Shown here: positions 52,982 to 62,628 of the stretch, piece by piece
How positions within the stretch are numbered: position 1 is the first letter of the stretch
Layout: every line of letters starts with the position of its first letter
Assembly (NCBI RefSeq): GCF_004153195.1
Contig: NZ_SEMC01000008.1
Coordinates: 51,969 to 115,968, forward strand
Source: Sporolactobacillus sp. THM19-2
GTDB lineage: Bacteria > Bacillota > Bacilli > Bacillales > Sporolactobacillaceae
Direction: 5' to 3'
Length of the DNA stretch: 64,000 nt
The notes under the pieces: generated by a model
Told to the model about the DNA's origin: nothing
What the model saw: the letters and a program-made list of their open reading frames with translations, nothing else
Databases searched by the model: none
Position numbers and translations under genes: made by a program

Positions 52982-53254
52982 TCAACTCTGTGGCTGCATC
53001 CGGTGTGCATCCTGATCAACAAGCTTAAGCATTAAGTGAGCCAGCATTTCCCGCTCATGATCCTCTGCGACATGCCACAAATCGGAAAGCACACGTTCCT
53101 GATCTGTTTTCGGGTCCACATTCTGGCTGAGATAATCCCCGATTTTTTTTGCAAAACCTGTCAGCGTTTCTTCATCTACACCCATTTTTTGCGCCTGATC
53201 TGCTTTTTCTCCAAGAAATGTTTTCCATTTATCCCAGTTTTCCAATACAGACAT
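52982..53254 (-). CDS. ymfJ: YmfJ, DUF3243 family protein
   Basis: 90 residues, helical and acidic, with LENWDKWKTFLGEKADQAQK and DQERVLSDLWHVAEDHEREM. Soluble, of unknown function, conserved between ymfI and ymfK in Bacillales. Good SD (GGGAGG). Confidence 0.9.
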   Translation of the reverse strand: MSVLENWDKWKTFLGEKADQAQKMGVDEETLTGFAKKIGDYLSQNVDPKTDQERVLSDLWHVAEDHEREMLAHLMLKLVDQDAHRMQPQS

Positions 53255-53328
53255 GAGACAACCTCCCTGCTATATTTTGTGCATGTTTAGGTTGTCTCGA
53301 TTCTGCTCTTTTATTACGGAAATTCCAG

Positions 53329-54057
53329 TCAGCAGTACCATGCCCCATTGATCGAAATGACCTGTCCGCTGATATAGCTGGATTCAGGGCGCATAAGAAA
53401 GGCAACGAGTGAAGCGACTTCTTCAGGTTCAGCCAGTCTGTCCATGGGAATATCTTCTTTAACGAGCGCGATATCCTGTTTGCTGAACTCGTCCATCATG
53501 GGGGTATCAACAGCTCCCGGCGCAACGGCATTGACGGAAATACCACTGGGCGCGACTTCTTTTGCCAGCGCCTTAACGAACGTGTTTTGTCCGCCTTTGA
53601 CCATGGAATACAGAACTTCGGTAGAAGCACCAGTCAGTCCCCAGATGGAAGAAACAATCACAATTTTTCCCTGCTTTTCCCTGATCATCGGTTGAATCAG
53701 GCTCTGAATGATACGGAACGGACTGATCAGCTGGAGCTGGATCTGCTGTTGCACTGATTTTAAAGGGACATCCTGGAAAAGTCCGACCTGACTTTGCCCG
53801 CTTGTATAAATAACGCCGTCAACCTGCTGATCCAGCTGATGAAGCAGTTTATCCGGCCCGTTTTCATCTGCAAGATCTGCCTGAACACATGTAAAAAACT
53901 GTTCAGGAAATTTATTTCTGAGTTTGCCGGAAAGTTTCTGAATCCGATCAACACCTGTGCAGTAATGAAGATACAGAGACGCACCGGACATTGCGATTCT
54001 CCCGGCTACTGCCTGACCAATTGAACCACTTGCACCTGTGATCAGTATATTTCTCAT
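53329..54057 (-). CDS. ymfI: YmfI, short-chain dehydrogenase of EF-P modification
   Basis: 242 residues. SDR signatures: TGASGSIGQAVAGR (about 7-20), catalytic Ser in VIVSSIWGLTG and Tyr/Lys in YSMVKGGQ, and PGAVDTPMM. In B. subtilis YmfI reduces the ketone on 5-aminopentanone-modified Lys of elongation factor P. The usual upstream ymfF and ymfH peptidase genes are missing here; ymfI follows spoIIIE directly. Confidence 0.9.
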   Translation of the reverse strand: MRNILITGASGSIGQAVAGRIAMSGASLYLHYCTGVDRIQKLSGKLRNKFPEQFFTCVQADLADENGPDKLLHQLDQQVDGVIYTSGQSQVGLFQDVPLKSVQQQIQLQLISPFRIIQSLIQPMIREKQGKIVIVSSIWGLTGASTEVLYSMVKGGQNTFVKALAKEVAPSGISVNAVAPGAVDTPMMDEFSKQDIALVKEDIPMDRLAEPEEVASLVAFLMRPESSYISGQVISINGAWYC

Positions 54058-54085
54058 GACTCTTCGTCCACCTTACCTCTGTCGC

Positions 54086-56398
54086 TCAATTATGACTGGA
54101 TGCCTCATCATCCTGTTTCGGAACAAGAACTGCGCGCGGCTTGCTGCCCTCATAAGGGCCGACGATGTGCCTGTCTTCCATGGCGTCAATCAATCGTGCT
54201 GCCCGTGTATAACCGATCCGGAACCTGCGCTGCAGCATGGATACACTTGCTGTCTGCATATTGACGACCAGCTGAACAGCGTCATCAAATAAATCGTCGT
54301 CAACTTTCTCCCTGTTCTGCTCAGGATGATCCTGAGGAATTAAGTCTTTGCGATAATTTGCTTTCTGCTGACTGATGACATACTGAACAACATGCTCCAC
54401 TTCTTCATCGGACAAAAAGGCACCCTGGATACGAATCGGTTTGGATGCACCTATAGGGAGAAACAGCATATCTCCCTTCCCGAGCAGTTTTTCAGCACCT
54501 CCGGAATCAAGAATGGTACGTGAATCCATCATTGATGAGACGCTGAAAGCAATACGTGACGGAATATTTGCTTTGATCACGCCGGTGATAATATCTACTG
54601 AAGGCCGCTGCGTTGCAATGATCAGATGAATACCTGCAGCCCGTGCCATCTGCGCAAGCCGGGTCACTGTCTCTTCCACATCTTTTGATGCGACCATCAT
54701 CAGATCGGCCAGCTCATCAATAATCACAACGATATAAGGCATCAGGGGCTGCTTGTCTTCATGTTCCGAATTATATTTTGCAACATGCTCGTTATACCCT
54801 TCCAGATTACGCGTACCGCTTTCTGAGAACAGTTCATAGCGTCGATCCATTTCACCGACAACATTTTTCAACCCCTGCGCTGCCTTGGCCGGATCCGTAA
54901 CCACCGGTGTCAGTAAATGAGGAATGCCGTTATAAACGTTCAGTTCCACCATTTTTGGATCAATCATAAAAAGTTTAACTTCACTTGGTTTCGTTCTCAT
55001 AAGAAGTGTCACAATGATACTGTTAATACAAACACTTTTCCCGCTTCCGGTAGCCCCGGCAACAAGAAGATGCGGCATCTTATTCAGATCGGACAGGATG
55101 GGTTCACCTGAGATATCTCTCCCAAGTCCAATGGTCAGTTTTGAACGTGCCTTTTTGGCATTGTTCGATTCGAGAACTTCACGCAGACCGACCATGGCAA
55201 TTTCCTGGTTGGGCACCTCGATACCCACTGCTGATTTTCCGGGTATCGGCGCTTCGATACGAATATCCCTGGCTGCCAGTGCCAGTGCCAGGTCATCACT
55301 GAGCCCAAGAATTCTGCTTACTTTAACACCCGCCTCCGGATACACCTCGTACCGCGTTACTGCAGGACCAAGATGGACTTCACGGACCGATGCGCGTACC
55401 CCGAAACTCTCAAATGTCCGTTCCAGTGTCCGAACATTTTCGGAAATGTGTTTCCGCTCATTATTCTGTGCATTCTTTCTGGGATGATTGAGCAGATCTA
55501 TCGGCGGGAGCTGATAATCCTCATTTTCGACGTGCTCCTGCATAAAGTCAGGCACCTGATCTTCAGGTTTTGTTTCATTCGCTGTTGTTCCGGCGTGCTC
55601 CTGCGGTGTGGTTTCCGTTTCAGGAAAAAGGGTCTGCTGTTCATTAAAGTCATGTATTTCCGGTTCATATTCTGATCGAACAACAGGATCTGGTTCGTTT
55701 CTTTCCTGAGGATGATGCACGTCTGATCCGGCTGCCTGTTTCTTTTTTTTCTTTCCGGAAAAATACCCGTGCAGAGCTTCGATCCCTTTTTTACCGCTGC
55801 TTCTCAGTCCTTTAAACATACCTCCGAACAGTTTTTTCCCTGTATCTCTGAGAGATCTCCCGGTAATCAGAATGGAGGCGACCAGGACCAGAAAAGCGGC
55901 CATGAACAGCGTGCCGGTTGTTGAAAACAGATAATGGAAAAATGCAAAACTGATCGCACCGATCATTCCACCGCCCAGTCCGTAAACAGGTAGCGTCCCG
56001 TTCAGTTCACCACGAAAAAGAACAAATGTATTGTAAATAACGGAACGATTCTGCCATTGGTTTACTGATGAAAGGGTCTCAAATAATTTCACGTGACTGA
56101 TCAGCAGAATAGCCAGCGATAACAGGTAAGCACCAGTCAGTTTCCGAGTGAAAAACGCCGGCTGTCTGCGGTAAAGAATATAATAGACGGACAGTGCCAG
56201 GACGGCGAGCATTGGGATAATCCACCAGTCACCGGTCAGAAACCGGCCCATTTCCTTCAGCACCTCTCCTGCTGCTCCAAGACCGCTGATCCCGATACAG
56301 GTCAGGGAGAACATACAAAGACCGCCTACCTCATAAATCAGCGTCCCCTTCCATCCTTTTTTTGACTTGCCTGCTCTTTTCTTTCTCTTGCCTGCCAT
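54086..56398 (-). CDS. spoIIIE: DNA translocase SpoIIIE/FtsK
   Basis: 770 residues. Four membrane helices (about 22-190), a variable linker (about 210-300), the FtsK motor with Walker [20 protein letters not shown] (about 447-465) and Walker [15 protein letters not shown], and the C-terminal gamma winged helix (about 705-760, [25 protein letters not shown]). It pumps the chromosome into the forespore and through septa. The neighbouring genes match spoIIIE rather than the shorter sftA locus. Confidence 0.95.
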   Translation of the reverse strand: MAGKRKKRAGKSKKGWKGTLIYEVGGLCMFSLTCIGISGLGAAGEVLKEMGRFLTGDWWIIPMLAVLALSVYYILYRRQPAFFTRKLTGAYLLSLAILLISHVKLFETLSSVNQWQNRSVIYNTFVLFRGELNGTLPVYGLGGGMIGAISFAFFHYLFSTTGTLFMAAFLVLVASILITGRSLRDTGKKLFGGMFKGLRSSGKKGIEALHGYFSGKKKKKQAAGSDVHHPQERNEPDPVVRSEYEPEIHDFNEQQTLFPETETTPQEHAGTTANETKPEDQVPDFMQEHVENEDYQLPPIDLLNHPRKNAQNNERKHISENVRTLERTFESFGVRASVREVHLGPAVTRYEVYPEAGVKVSRILGLSDDLALALAARDIRIEAPIPGKSAVGIEVPNQEIAMVGLREVLESNNAKKARSKLTIGLGRDISGEPILSDLNKMPHLLVAGATGSGKSVCINSIIVTLLMRTKPSEVKLFMIDPKMVELNVYNGIPHLLTPVVTDPAKAAQGLKNVVGEMDRRYELFSESGTRNLEGYNEHVAKYNSEHEDKQPLMPYIVVIIDELADLMMVASKDVEETVTRLAQMARAAGIHLIIATQRPSVDIITGVIKANIPSRIAFSVSSMMDSRTILDSGGAEKLLGKGDMLFLPIGASKPIRIQGAFLSDEEVEHVVQYVISQQKANYRKDLIPQDHPEQNREKVDDDLFDDAVQLVVNMQTASVSMLQRRFRIGYTRAARLIDAMEDRHIVGPYEGSKPRAVLVPKQDDEASSHN

Positions 56399-56527
56399 GT
56401 ATACACCTCTAAATTAATCCAATGACATCTTCTGCTTCAGATAACTGCTATACAAATAGCGACGGAAGACTGCTCCCGCCCTTTCTAATTTACTCTACTG
56501 CCCTGATTTTCGCAAAGGTTGTCTGAT

Positions 56528-56567
56528 GTGAAAAAAGATCAGACCTGTCCGGGCCTGACCTTTTTAG
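56528..56567 (-). terminator. rnjB terminator
   Basis: AAGGTCAG-(loop)-CTGATCTT stem with one G-U pair, followed on the minus strand by TTTTTTCAC; begins at the rnjB stop. Confidence 0.77.
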
Positions 56568-58231
56568 AATTCCATGATAATTGGCAATATCATTGGACGG
56601 CGTTTGGTTTTATCAAAAAAGTAACGACTCAATGCATCTCGAATTCCGCTTTTAAGCGATGACCACTCAGAAACATGCTGTGTCAGTGCTTTTGAAAGCA
56701 CTTCGGCAACAATTTGATTAGCCTGATCCAGCAAATCTTCTGATTCTCTGACATATACAAATCCGCGGGTAATGATTTCCGGTCCTGCAAGAATCTTTTT
56801 CGTCTTGCGTCCGAGTGTAACGACAATGACTACTGTACCATCCTGTGACAGCAGGCGCCGGTCGCGCAGGACGATATTCCCTACATCGCCAACACCGAGA
56901 CCGTCGACAAGAAGCTGGCCGGCTGGAACAGATTCCGTCTGCTTCGCTTCCCCACCGGTGAACTCCAGCACATCCCCTTTATCCAGTAAATAGATATTCT
57001 TTGAAGGCATACCCATTGACTCGGCAATTTTCTGGTGAGTTTTCATCATTTTAAACTCTCCATCAACCGGAACCAGATATTTTGGACGTGTCAGCTGAAG
57101 CATAAGCTTAATGTCTTCCTGTGACCCATGTCCGGAAACATGAACGCTGCTGCCGAAGATCACCTGTGCGCCTTCACTCATCAGCTGATCGATCGCATTG
57201 GTTACAGTCTTTTCATTACTTGGGGTCCGTGATGCAGAATAAATAATCAGATCGTCTTTTTCAAGCTTTAATTTTTTATGCATATGATTAGCCATGCTGG
57301 TTAATGGTGTCAGTGGATCTCCATCAGCCCCGCTGGTCAGGATCGCAAGTTTATTGTTCGGGTATTTCATTGCTTTGTCCCAGGACAAAATAATATGATG
57401 CGGGATCTTAAGATAGCCCTTTCTTACAGCTATCGAAATGATTCTGTTCAAATATTCTCCATCAATGGCTATTTTCTTTCCATGCATGACACACACATCT
57501 ATAAATTGCTGAATGCGATGTAAATTTGTCGCATGAATGGCCACGATGACCCGGCCTTCCAATGAATAAAAAATATGGCTGAACTGATCTCCGATAACGG
57601 AATCAGAAGGTGCCGTGCCTGGTATTTCCGCATGCTTACTGTCGGAAAGCAGGCACAGGACACCCTCCTCACCAAAATCTGAAAGTTTACTGACATCAGT
57701 CCGTATACGACCGACAGGTGTAAAGTCGAATTTATAATCACCCGTATGAAGTATAATGCCCTGAGCAGTATGCACCGCAATACCAATCGAATCCGGAACA
57801 CTGTGGTACGTACGAAAGAAAGAGAAACGTGTATGACCAATTTTCAGATCCTTATCAGGATCAATGGTGACAAACTGGTCTTTACGATATTTTTCTCCAG
57901 CATCTCTCATCGTCTCTCTCACTAAGGCGAGAGTCAGTTCTGTTCCGTAAACCGGTGCATGAATATCGTTCAGAAGATAAGGAAGGCCACCGATGTTGGC
58001 CTGATGGCCATGTGTCAGAAGAACTGCACGGATAAGATCACGTTTCGTATCCAGATAAGATATATCCGGAATCACCGTATCCACACCAAGCATATCTTCG
58101 TGCGGATGCATCAGACCTGCATCAATAATAAATAAATCATGATTCACTTCAATGACTGTCATATTACTTCCCAGTTCACCAACGCCGCCCATTGCGTAAA
58201 TTCTCACACTGTCCTGCTTAGAACGTGACAA
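56564..58231 (-). CDS. rnjB: Ribonuclease J2 with a degenerate metal site
   Basis: 555 residues of the metallo-beta-lactamase/beta-CASP fold with C-terminal domain. RNase J1 carries HGHEDHIGG; here the motif reads LTHGHQANIGGLPY (about 73-86), so the Asp-His metal ligands are Ala-Asn. This marks the J2 paralogue, a weak nuclease acting in a J1-J2 complex. Later motifs GDYKFDFTP and SSVHVSGHGSQED are kept. It is upstream of spoIIIE as in B. subtilis, although tepA, normally in between, is absent. Confidence 0.93.
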   Translation of the reverse strand: MSRSKQDSVRIYAMGGVGELGSNMTVIEVNHDLFIIDAGLMHPHEDMLGVDTVIPDISYLDTKRDLIRAVLLTHGHQANIGGLPYLLNDIHAPVYGTELTLALVRETMRDAGEKYRKDQFVTIDPDKDLKIGHTRFSFFRTYHSVPDSIGIAVHTAQGIILHTGDYKFDFTPVGRIRTDVSKLSDFGEEGVLCLLSDSKHAEIPGTAPSDSVIGDQFSHIFYSLEGRVIVAIHATNLHRIQQFIDVCVMHGKKIAIDGEYLNRIISIAVRKGYLKIPHHIILSWDKAMKYPNNKLAILTSGADGDPLTPLTSMANHMHKKLKLEKDDLIIYSASRTPSNEKTVTNAIDQLMSEGAQVIFGSSVHVSGHGSQEDIKLMLQLTRPKYLVPVDGEFKMMKTHQKIAESMGMPSKNIYLLDKGDVLEFTGGEAKQTESVPAGQLLVDGLGVGDVGNIVLRDRRLLSQDGTVVIVVTLGRKTKKILAGPEIITRGFVYVRESEDLLDQANQIVAEVLSKALTQHVSEWSSLKSGIRDALSRYFFDKTKRRPMILPIIMEF

Positions 58232-58293
58232 TGGGCATTCCTCCTATTTAATTGAGCAGTCATCGCTTTTGATCCGAACTAATCATTAACCTC

Positions 58294-58322
58294 ATTATAA
58301 CCAAACGTGCACTAAAGTACAA
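58294..58322 (-). promoter_or_regulatory. rnjB promoter
   Basis: Minus-strand TTGTAC (58317-58322), 17-bp spacer, TATAAT (58294-58299), 60 bp upstream of the start. Confidence 0.58.
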
Positions 58323-58400
58323 TTTTTTAACAAAGGGAAAAAAAGCGGCCAGTTCATAATCCTCCCGTTCGCACTTCACTCCCCGTTTGGTATCAGCACG

Positions 58401-58424
58401 TGCCACTTGCTGACGCAAGTGGCA
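58401..58424. other. Perfect 10-bp hairpin between dapA and rnjB
   Basis: TGCCACTTGC-TGAC-GCAAGTGGCA lies between the dapA terminator and the rnjB promoter. It has no U-run on either side and is not obviously part of a terminator; a protein-binding dyad or an RNA element is possible. Confidence 0.5.
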
Positions 58425-58432
58425 GCCTGTCC

Positions 58433-58476
58433 TCATAAAAAGAAAGGGTGAACCGGATCTTTACCGTTCACCTTTA
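58433..58476 (-). terminator. dapA terminator
   Basis: AAAGGTGAACGG-(loop)-CCGGTTCACCCTTT, a 10-bp or longer stem, followed on the minus strand by CTTTTTAT. Confidence 0.83.
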
Positions 58477-58485
58477 TCGTGATCA

Positions 58486-59391
58486 TTATTTGGAAACTTT
58501 ATCCTGAACCTTTTGTTTGTTCTTTAAGGCCGTGTACGATTCAGTCAGTAACTGATGCTCCCTGCTATTGAGTGGTACCATCGGGAGACGTACAGGACCG
58601 ACGGCAATGCCCAGATCATTCAACAGAGTTTTAACAGGAGCAGGACTCGGGGCAGCAAACAGTTCTCTCATAAACGGAAGCATCATCCGGTGAGCTTCGG
58701 CCGCCCGCTGATTGTTGCCTGCCTGATAATCTGTAATCATCGATTTCATTTCCGGACCAATAACGTGCGAAGCAACTGAAATCACGCCTTGCCCGCCGAT
58801 GGAAAGAACAGGAAGCGTCAGGCCGTCATCCCCGCTGTACAGGTGAAAGTGTTCGTCAGTACCGCTGATGATGGCTGCCATTTGATCAAGATTTCCGCTC
58901 GCTTCTTTAACAGCTACAATATTATCGATTTTGGACAGGCGGATAATCGTATCGGCCGTAATATTCACTTTCGAGCGACTCGGTATGTTGTAAATCACTA
59001 ACGGTAAATCCACACTCGAAGCAATGGCCTTATAGTGTGCGTATATGCCCTCCTGATTCGGTTTATTGTAAAAAGGAGCAACAGCCATGATGGCATCGAC
59101 GCCAAGTTTTGCCGCTTCTTTTGAAAGCGCAACAGAAGTCCGGGTATTATTTCCCCCCGTTCCGACGATGACTTTAGCGCGCCCGGCGACCGTTTTGACA
59201 ACATGTTCAAACAAACGCAACTTTTCATCTGTTGTAAGCGTCGGTGACTCTCCGGTTGTTCCGGCTACAACAATGCCTTCTGATCCTGTTTTAAGTAAAT
59301 GTTCCACAAGATTTGTCGTGCGTTCAAGACTTACATTTCCTTTTTCATCAAAAGGGGTGACCATTGCGGTCAGCAAACTTCCAAAATCCAT
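58486..59391 (-). CDS. dapA: 4-hydroxy-tetrahydrodipicolinate synthase
   Basis: 301 residues, TIM barrel. Condenses pyruvate with aspartate semialdehyde, first committed step of diaminopimelate, lysine and dipicolinate synthesis. VVAGTTGESPTL (about 42-53), the Tyr in VIYNIPSRSKVN (about 131-142), and the Schiff-base lysine in IVAVKEASGN (about 156-165) are present. ATG 59391 with GTGAGGAG upstream; a GTG at 59400 overlapping the dapG stop is an alternative start. It forms dapG-dapA. Confidence 0.95.
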   Translation of the reverse strand: MDFGSLLTAMVTPFDEKGNVSLERTTNLVEHLLKTGSEGIVVAGTTGESPTLTTDEKLRLFEHVVKTVAGRAKVIVGTGGNNTRTSVALSKEAAKLGVDAIMAVAPFYNKPNQEGIYAHYKAIASSVDLPLVIYNIPSRSKVNITADTIIRLSKIDNIVAVKEASGNLDQMAAIISGTDEHFHLYSGDDGLTLPVLSIGGQGVISVASHVIGPEMKSMITDYQAGNNQRAAEAHRMMLPFMRELFAAPSPAPVKTLLNDLGIAVGPVRLPMVPLNSREHQLLTESYTALKNKQKVQDKVSK

Positions 59392-59396
59392 TCTCC

Positions 59397-60644
59397 TCAC
59401 TCCTGTTTCTGTTGCTCCGTCTGAATTTGATCCTGAACTTTTTCTAAATGAAACGCATGGTGCAGGGCATTTACGGCCTGCTCCATTCTGGATTCATCAA
59501 CCAGTACCCAGATTGTGTTATGTGAATCCGCGGATTGTAAAATACGAATTCCCTTTTCTGTAAGGGCATTGACAATCCGTGAAGCGACTCCCGGCAGGCC
59601 GGCCATTCCTGCTCCTACGGCAGAAACCTTGGCACAGCCGGTCAGAACTTCCGGAGTATATCCGAGACTTTTCAATGTACTGACCGCCCGTTCACTGGCC
59701 TTTCCGTTTACCGTATAAACCACACCATTAGGACTTATATTAATCAGGTCGACACTGATCCCTTGCTCTGCCATGGCTTTAAACACTTTTGCCTGAAGAT
59801 CATATTCATCCTTTCCTGCCCGTACTCGAATCTGCGTCACCCCTTTTACATAGGTGATGCCTGTTACCGGGCGTTCCCTGATATCCTGATCCCTTCCGGA
59901 CTGAGTCATTGTCGTGACCAGCGTCCCGAGTTCGTCAGAAACAGTGGATCGGATATGGATCGGTATTTTCGCAGTCATCGCAATTTCAACCGCCCGGGGA
60001 TGGATCACTTTAGCGCCCTGATAAGCCAGATTACATACTTCGTTGTATGTGAGTACGGAAAGTCGTCGCGCATTGCTTACGATTCTCGGATCGGCTGTCA
60101 TCACGCCGTTCACATCGGTAAAGATGTCAATCCACTCGGCGCCGACTGCCGCTCCAAGAGCAGCAGCTGATGTATCACTTCCACCGCGTCCGAGCGTCGT
60201 GATTTCACCATCCTGGGTCTGTCCCTGGAAACCCGCAACGACGACCACATCCAGTTTTTCGAGCCTGCGGAGCAACGGCTTTACTTTCATTTCCACGATT
60301 TTTGCTTCATTAAATGTCGCATTTGTGCGAAATCCGGCCTGAGCACCTGTTAACGCTTCAGAACGGACACCTGCTGCCTTAAGCAAACTGGAGAAGACCA
60401 CCATGGATATGGTTTCTCCGCATGACATCAAAATATCCCTTTCACGGGCAGAACTGTTATGTTCCTTCACAAGACCCAGCAGTGTATCCGTTGCATAAGG
60501 ATCGCCCGAGCGTCCCATGGCCGAAACGACGACAATCACTTTGAAACCCATGTTTACTGCCTGCACAACATGACGAACAGCGTGATTCCTCATTGCTGCA
60601 GTTTGAACGGATGTCCCGCCAAACTTTTGAACAATTATTTTCAA
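59397..60644 (-). CDS. dapG: Aspartokinase I (DapG type)
   Basis: 415 residues. Kinase domain has VQKFGGTSVQ at the start and TLGRGGSDTSAAALGAAV near 150-167. Two C-terminal ACT domains follow (about 270-410), which in DapG bind diaminopimelate for feedback. It phosphorylates aspartate for the DAP/dipicolinate route. TTG start at 60644 with AAGGG 12 nt upstream. asd (aspartate-semialdehyde dehydrogenase), normally just upstream in the dpa-asd-dapGA order, is missing. Confidence 0.94.
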   Translation of the reverse strand: MKIIVQKFGGTSVQTAAMRNHAVRHVVQAVNMGFKVIVVVSAMGRSGDPYATDTLLGLVKEHNSSARERDILMSCGETISMVVFSSLLKAAGVRSEALTGAQAGFRTNATFNEAKIVEMKVKPLLRRLEKLDVVVVAGFQGQTQDGEITTLGRGGSDTSAAALGAAVGAEWIDIFTDVNGVMTADPRIVSNARRLSVLTYNEVCNLAYQGAKVIHPRAVEIAMTAKIPIHIRSTVSDELGTLVTTMTQSGRDQDIRERPVTGITYVKGVTQIRVRAGKDEYDLQAKVFKAMAEQGISVDLINISPNGVVYTVNGKASERAVSTLKSLGYTPEVLTGCAKVSAVGAGMAGLPGVASRIVNALTEKGIRILQSADSHNTIWVLVDESRMEQAVNALHHAFHLEKVQDQIQTEQQKQE

Positions 60645-60903
60645 ATTCGTTTACATCCCTTCATGTACATCCGAATCCCGGCCGGGTGATATCATGAGAT
60701 CACTGGTTCTCTTCATCTCAACATACAGCCAATGTCCGGAAAAAACAAAATTCAGATTGCAGCCAGTTACGATATTCTGAGCATCATTCTCTCAGACCAC
60801 TACCGGTTAAAAAGCAAATGAACGTATCAGTCTGACAGCATACATCATGACAACCTTATTTTATCATAATCCTGTCAGAAGGAGAGATCAATCACCGGAT
60901 TGA
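60645..60903. other. Spacer between spoVFB and dapG where asd would be expected
   Basis: Contains a small TCAATC-CGGT-GATTGA hairpin at the spoVFB end, a possible TTGTCA...TGATAC promoter for dapG on the minus strand, and no remnant of asd that I can detect. No lysine riboswitch pattern is visible. Confidence 0.4.
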
Positions 60904-61491
60904 CTACTTTTTTTCAAGCAGCAGGGGCTGGTGCTGTTTCCCGAGCAGAGCTGATTCAACCGTCTCAGGCATCAAATCCATATGTCCAACGAGGGAATTT
61001 GGCTTATTTACCGGATCATCCTGACCGAACGGAATAAAGTAAATGTTCTTCGTTACGATCAGTTTTGCAATGTTCTGCAGATTGAGTCCCAGTCCATCAT
61101 TCGTTGAAATACCAAGGACAATTGGTCTGCCATTTCTGAGGGTTGCCTTTGCTGCCATGAGCACCGGCGAGTCTGTCTGCGCATTGGCAAATTTACTCAT
61201 TGAATTTCCCGTCAGAGGAGCAATAATCATACAATCAAGCGGTTTTTTCGGACCGTAGGGTTCAGCTTCAACAATCGAATCAATGACTTTATTGCCCGTG
61301 ATTTCCTCGGCCTTACTGACCCAGTCTTTACCGCTTCCAAAACGGGTAACGGTATTTTTCACGGTATAGGTAACGAAAACCGTCACCTGACATCCCAGAG
61401 TGATCAGCTTTTTTATTTCCGGGATGACCTGACTGTACGTACAATGAGAACCGGTAATGCCAAAACCAATGTGTCTGCCCTTCAGGCTCAT
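60904..61491 (-). CDS. spoVFB: Dipicolinate synthase subunit B
   Basis: 195 residues, flavoprotein-like fold with GRHIGFGITGSHCTY and MIIAPLTGNSMSKFANAQ. With SpoVFA it oxidises dihydrodipicolinate to dipicolinic acid in the mother cell, later loaded into the spore core with calcium. The start overlaps the spoVFA stop by four bases, so the subunits are translationally coupled. Confidence 0.96.
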   Translation of the reverse strand: MSLKGRHIGFGITGSHCTYSQVIPEIKKLITLGCQVTVFVTYTVKNTVTRFGSGKDWVSKAEEITGNKVIDSIVEAEPYGPKKPLDCMIIAPLTGNSMSKFANAQTDSPVLMAAKATLRNGRPIVLGISTNDGLGLNLQNIAKLIVTKNIYFIPFGQDDPVNKPNSLVGHMDLMPETVESALLGKQHQPLLLEKK

Positions 61492-62387
61492 ATCGGGTTT
61501 CCTCCTTTGTTAAATTTTTCAAGGAGTAATTCTGCCATGACATTTGCGATAATCCTGCCCGCCGTTTTAGGAGCGACCAGTCCTGGTAAACCGGGTGTGA
61601 TCATGGCTTTAATTCCCCTTTTTTTGGCATATCTGAAATCCGTTCCTCCGGGAAGTGAAGCGACATCAAGAATAAAACTTCCGGAAGGCATCCTGGAAAG
61701 AACTTTACTGGTGAGCACAAGTGCCGGTATCGTATTGATACAGATCTCATTATCCTGAACCTGATTTTCCAGATCAGTCAGATAAAACGTCTGAACCCCC
61801 ATCTCCTGTGCCCTCGCCAAATGTTCCGGATGCCTGTCTCCGACTTTGACATGGGCACCCAAAGCGTGGAAAGCCCGCGTCAGGCTCATTCCTGTTCTGC
61901 CAAGGCCAAGAATCATCACCTGAGCATTATGGATGGTAATATCTGTATTTTGTATCACCATCATTAATGTTCCTTCAACAGTTGGAATTGAATTATAGAT
62001 GGCCACATCATCCCGCTCAAATAATCTGACAACCGAACGGCCGGCCTCAACTGCCGCTTTATCCAGGTAATCTGTCGAAATACCTGAGTAAATTGTGCAG
62101 TGTTCCGGTGTTTTCTCCAGCCATTCGGCTGTTAATTGAACGTTTTCGTTTGAAAACGTTGTTTCGACAAAGCCTTTTTTATCTGTACCGCTTACTGGTA
62201 AAATCAGACTGTCAACCGCATCGGCCTGTACTTCATCCATATTCACTTTGATCGCGCCATTGAAATTTCTGTCCAGCTGATCAAAGCCGACGAGGGACAA
62301 ACGGGCATCAAGTGCAACCAGTTTATTGATCACTTCAATCTGCCGGGCGTCGCCCCCCAGGATCACAATATGTCTGTCTGTCAGCAC
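61488..62387 (-). CDS. spoVFA: Dipicolinate synthase subunit A
   Basis: 299 residues. An N-terminal domain (HIVILGGDARQIEVINKLVA) is followed by a Rossmann dinucleotide domain (VMILGLGRTGMSLTRAFHAL, about 155-174) and LPGLVAPKTAGRIIANV near the end. It is the dehydrogenase-like partner of SpoVFB. GTG start at 62387 with GGAGG 8 nt upstream. Transcription from a sigma-K promoter places it in the late mother cell. Confidence 0.96.
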   Translation of the reverse strand: MLTDRHIVILGGDARQIEVINKLVALDARLSLVGFDQLDRNFNGAIKVNMDEVQADAVDSLILPVSGTDKKGFVETTFSNENVQLTAEWLEKTPEHCTIYSGISTDYLDKAAVEAGRSVVRLFERDDVAIYNSIPTVEGTLMMVIQNTDITIHNAQVMILGLGRTGMSLTRAFHALGAHVKVGDRHPEHLARAQEMGVQTFYLTDLENQVQDNEICINTIPALVLTSKVLSRMPSGSFILDVASLPGGTDFRYAKKRGIKAMITPGLPGLVAPKTAGRIIANVMAELLLEKFNKGGNPI

Positions 62388-62438
62388 TGGCTTTCCCTCC
62401 GCTCAGCCATTTATATAGCCGGTTTTCATTTAACACTT

Positions 62439-62465
62439 TATGTTATGATAAAAACCTGGCATTGT
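62439..62465 (-). promoter_or_regulatory. Sigma-K promoter of spoVFAB
   Basis: Minus-strand AC (62464-62465), 16-bp spacer, CATAACATA (62439-62447). This matches the sigma-K consensus AC-N16/17-CATANNNTA exactly, about 50 bp upstream of spoVFA. Confidence 0.7.
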
Positions 62466-62568
62466 GAAAAGCACGAGACGTAAAGAAAAACCTGCCGGCT
62501 GACGCGTTGCACGGCGTGAAGCTTCATTTTTCCTGAACCCTTTCATGCTGAAAATTCAGTTTTTTTCA

Positions 62569-62608
62569 CGTAAAAAAGGAGCCCGGTAAAAGTTTACCAG
62601 ACCCTTTT
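62569..62608 (-). terminator. Terminator of the M16 peptidase gene
   Basis: GGTCTGGTAAA-CTT-TTTACCGGGCTCC stem (two imperfect pairs) followed on the minus strand by six T residues. Confidence 0.68.
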
Positions 62609-62628
62609 TCATGGGATAACAAGTTTTA

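Noticed and set aside
60645..60903. Lysine riboswitch before dapG
   Set aside because: The conserved L-box segments are not visible and no alternative terminator pair was found.
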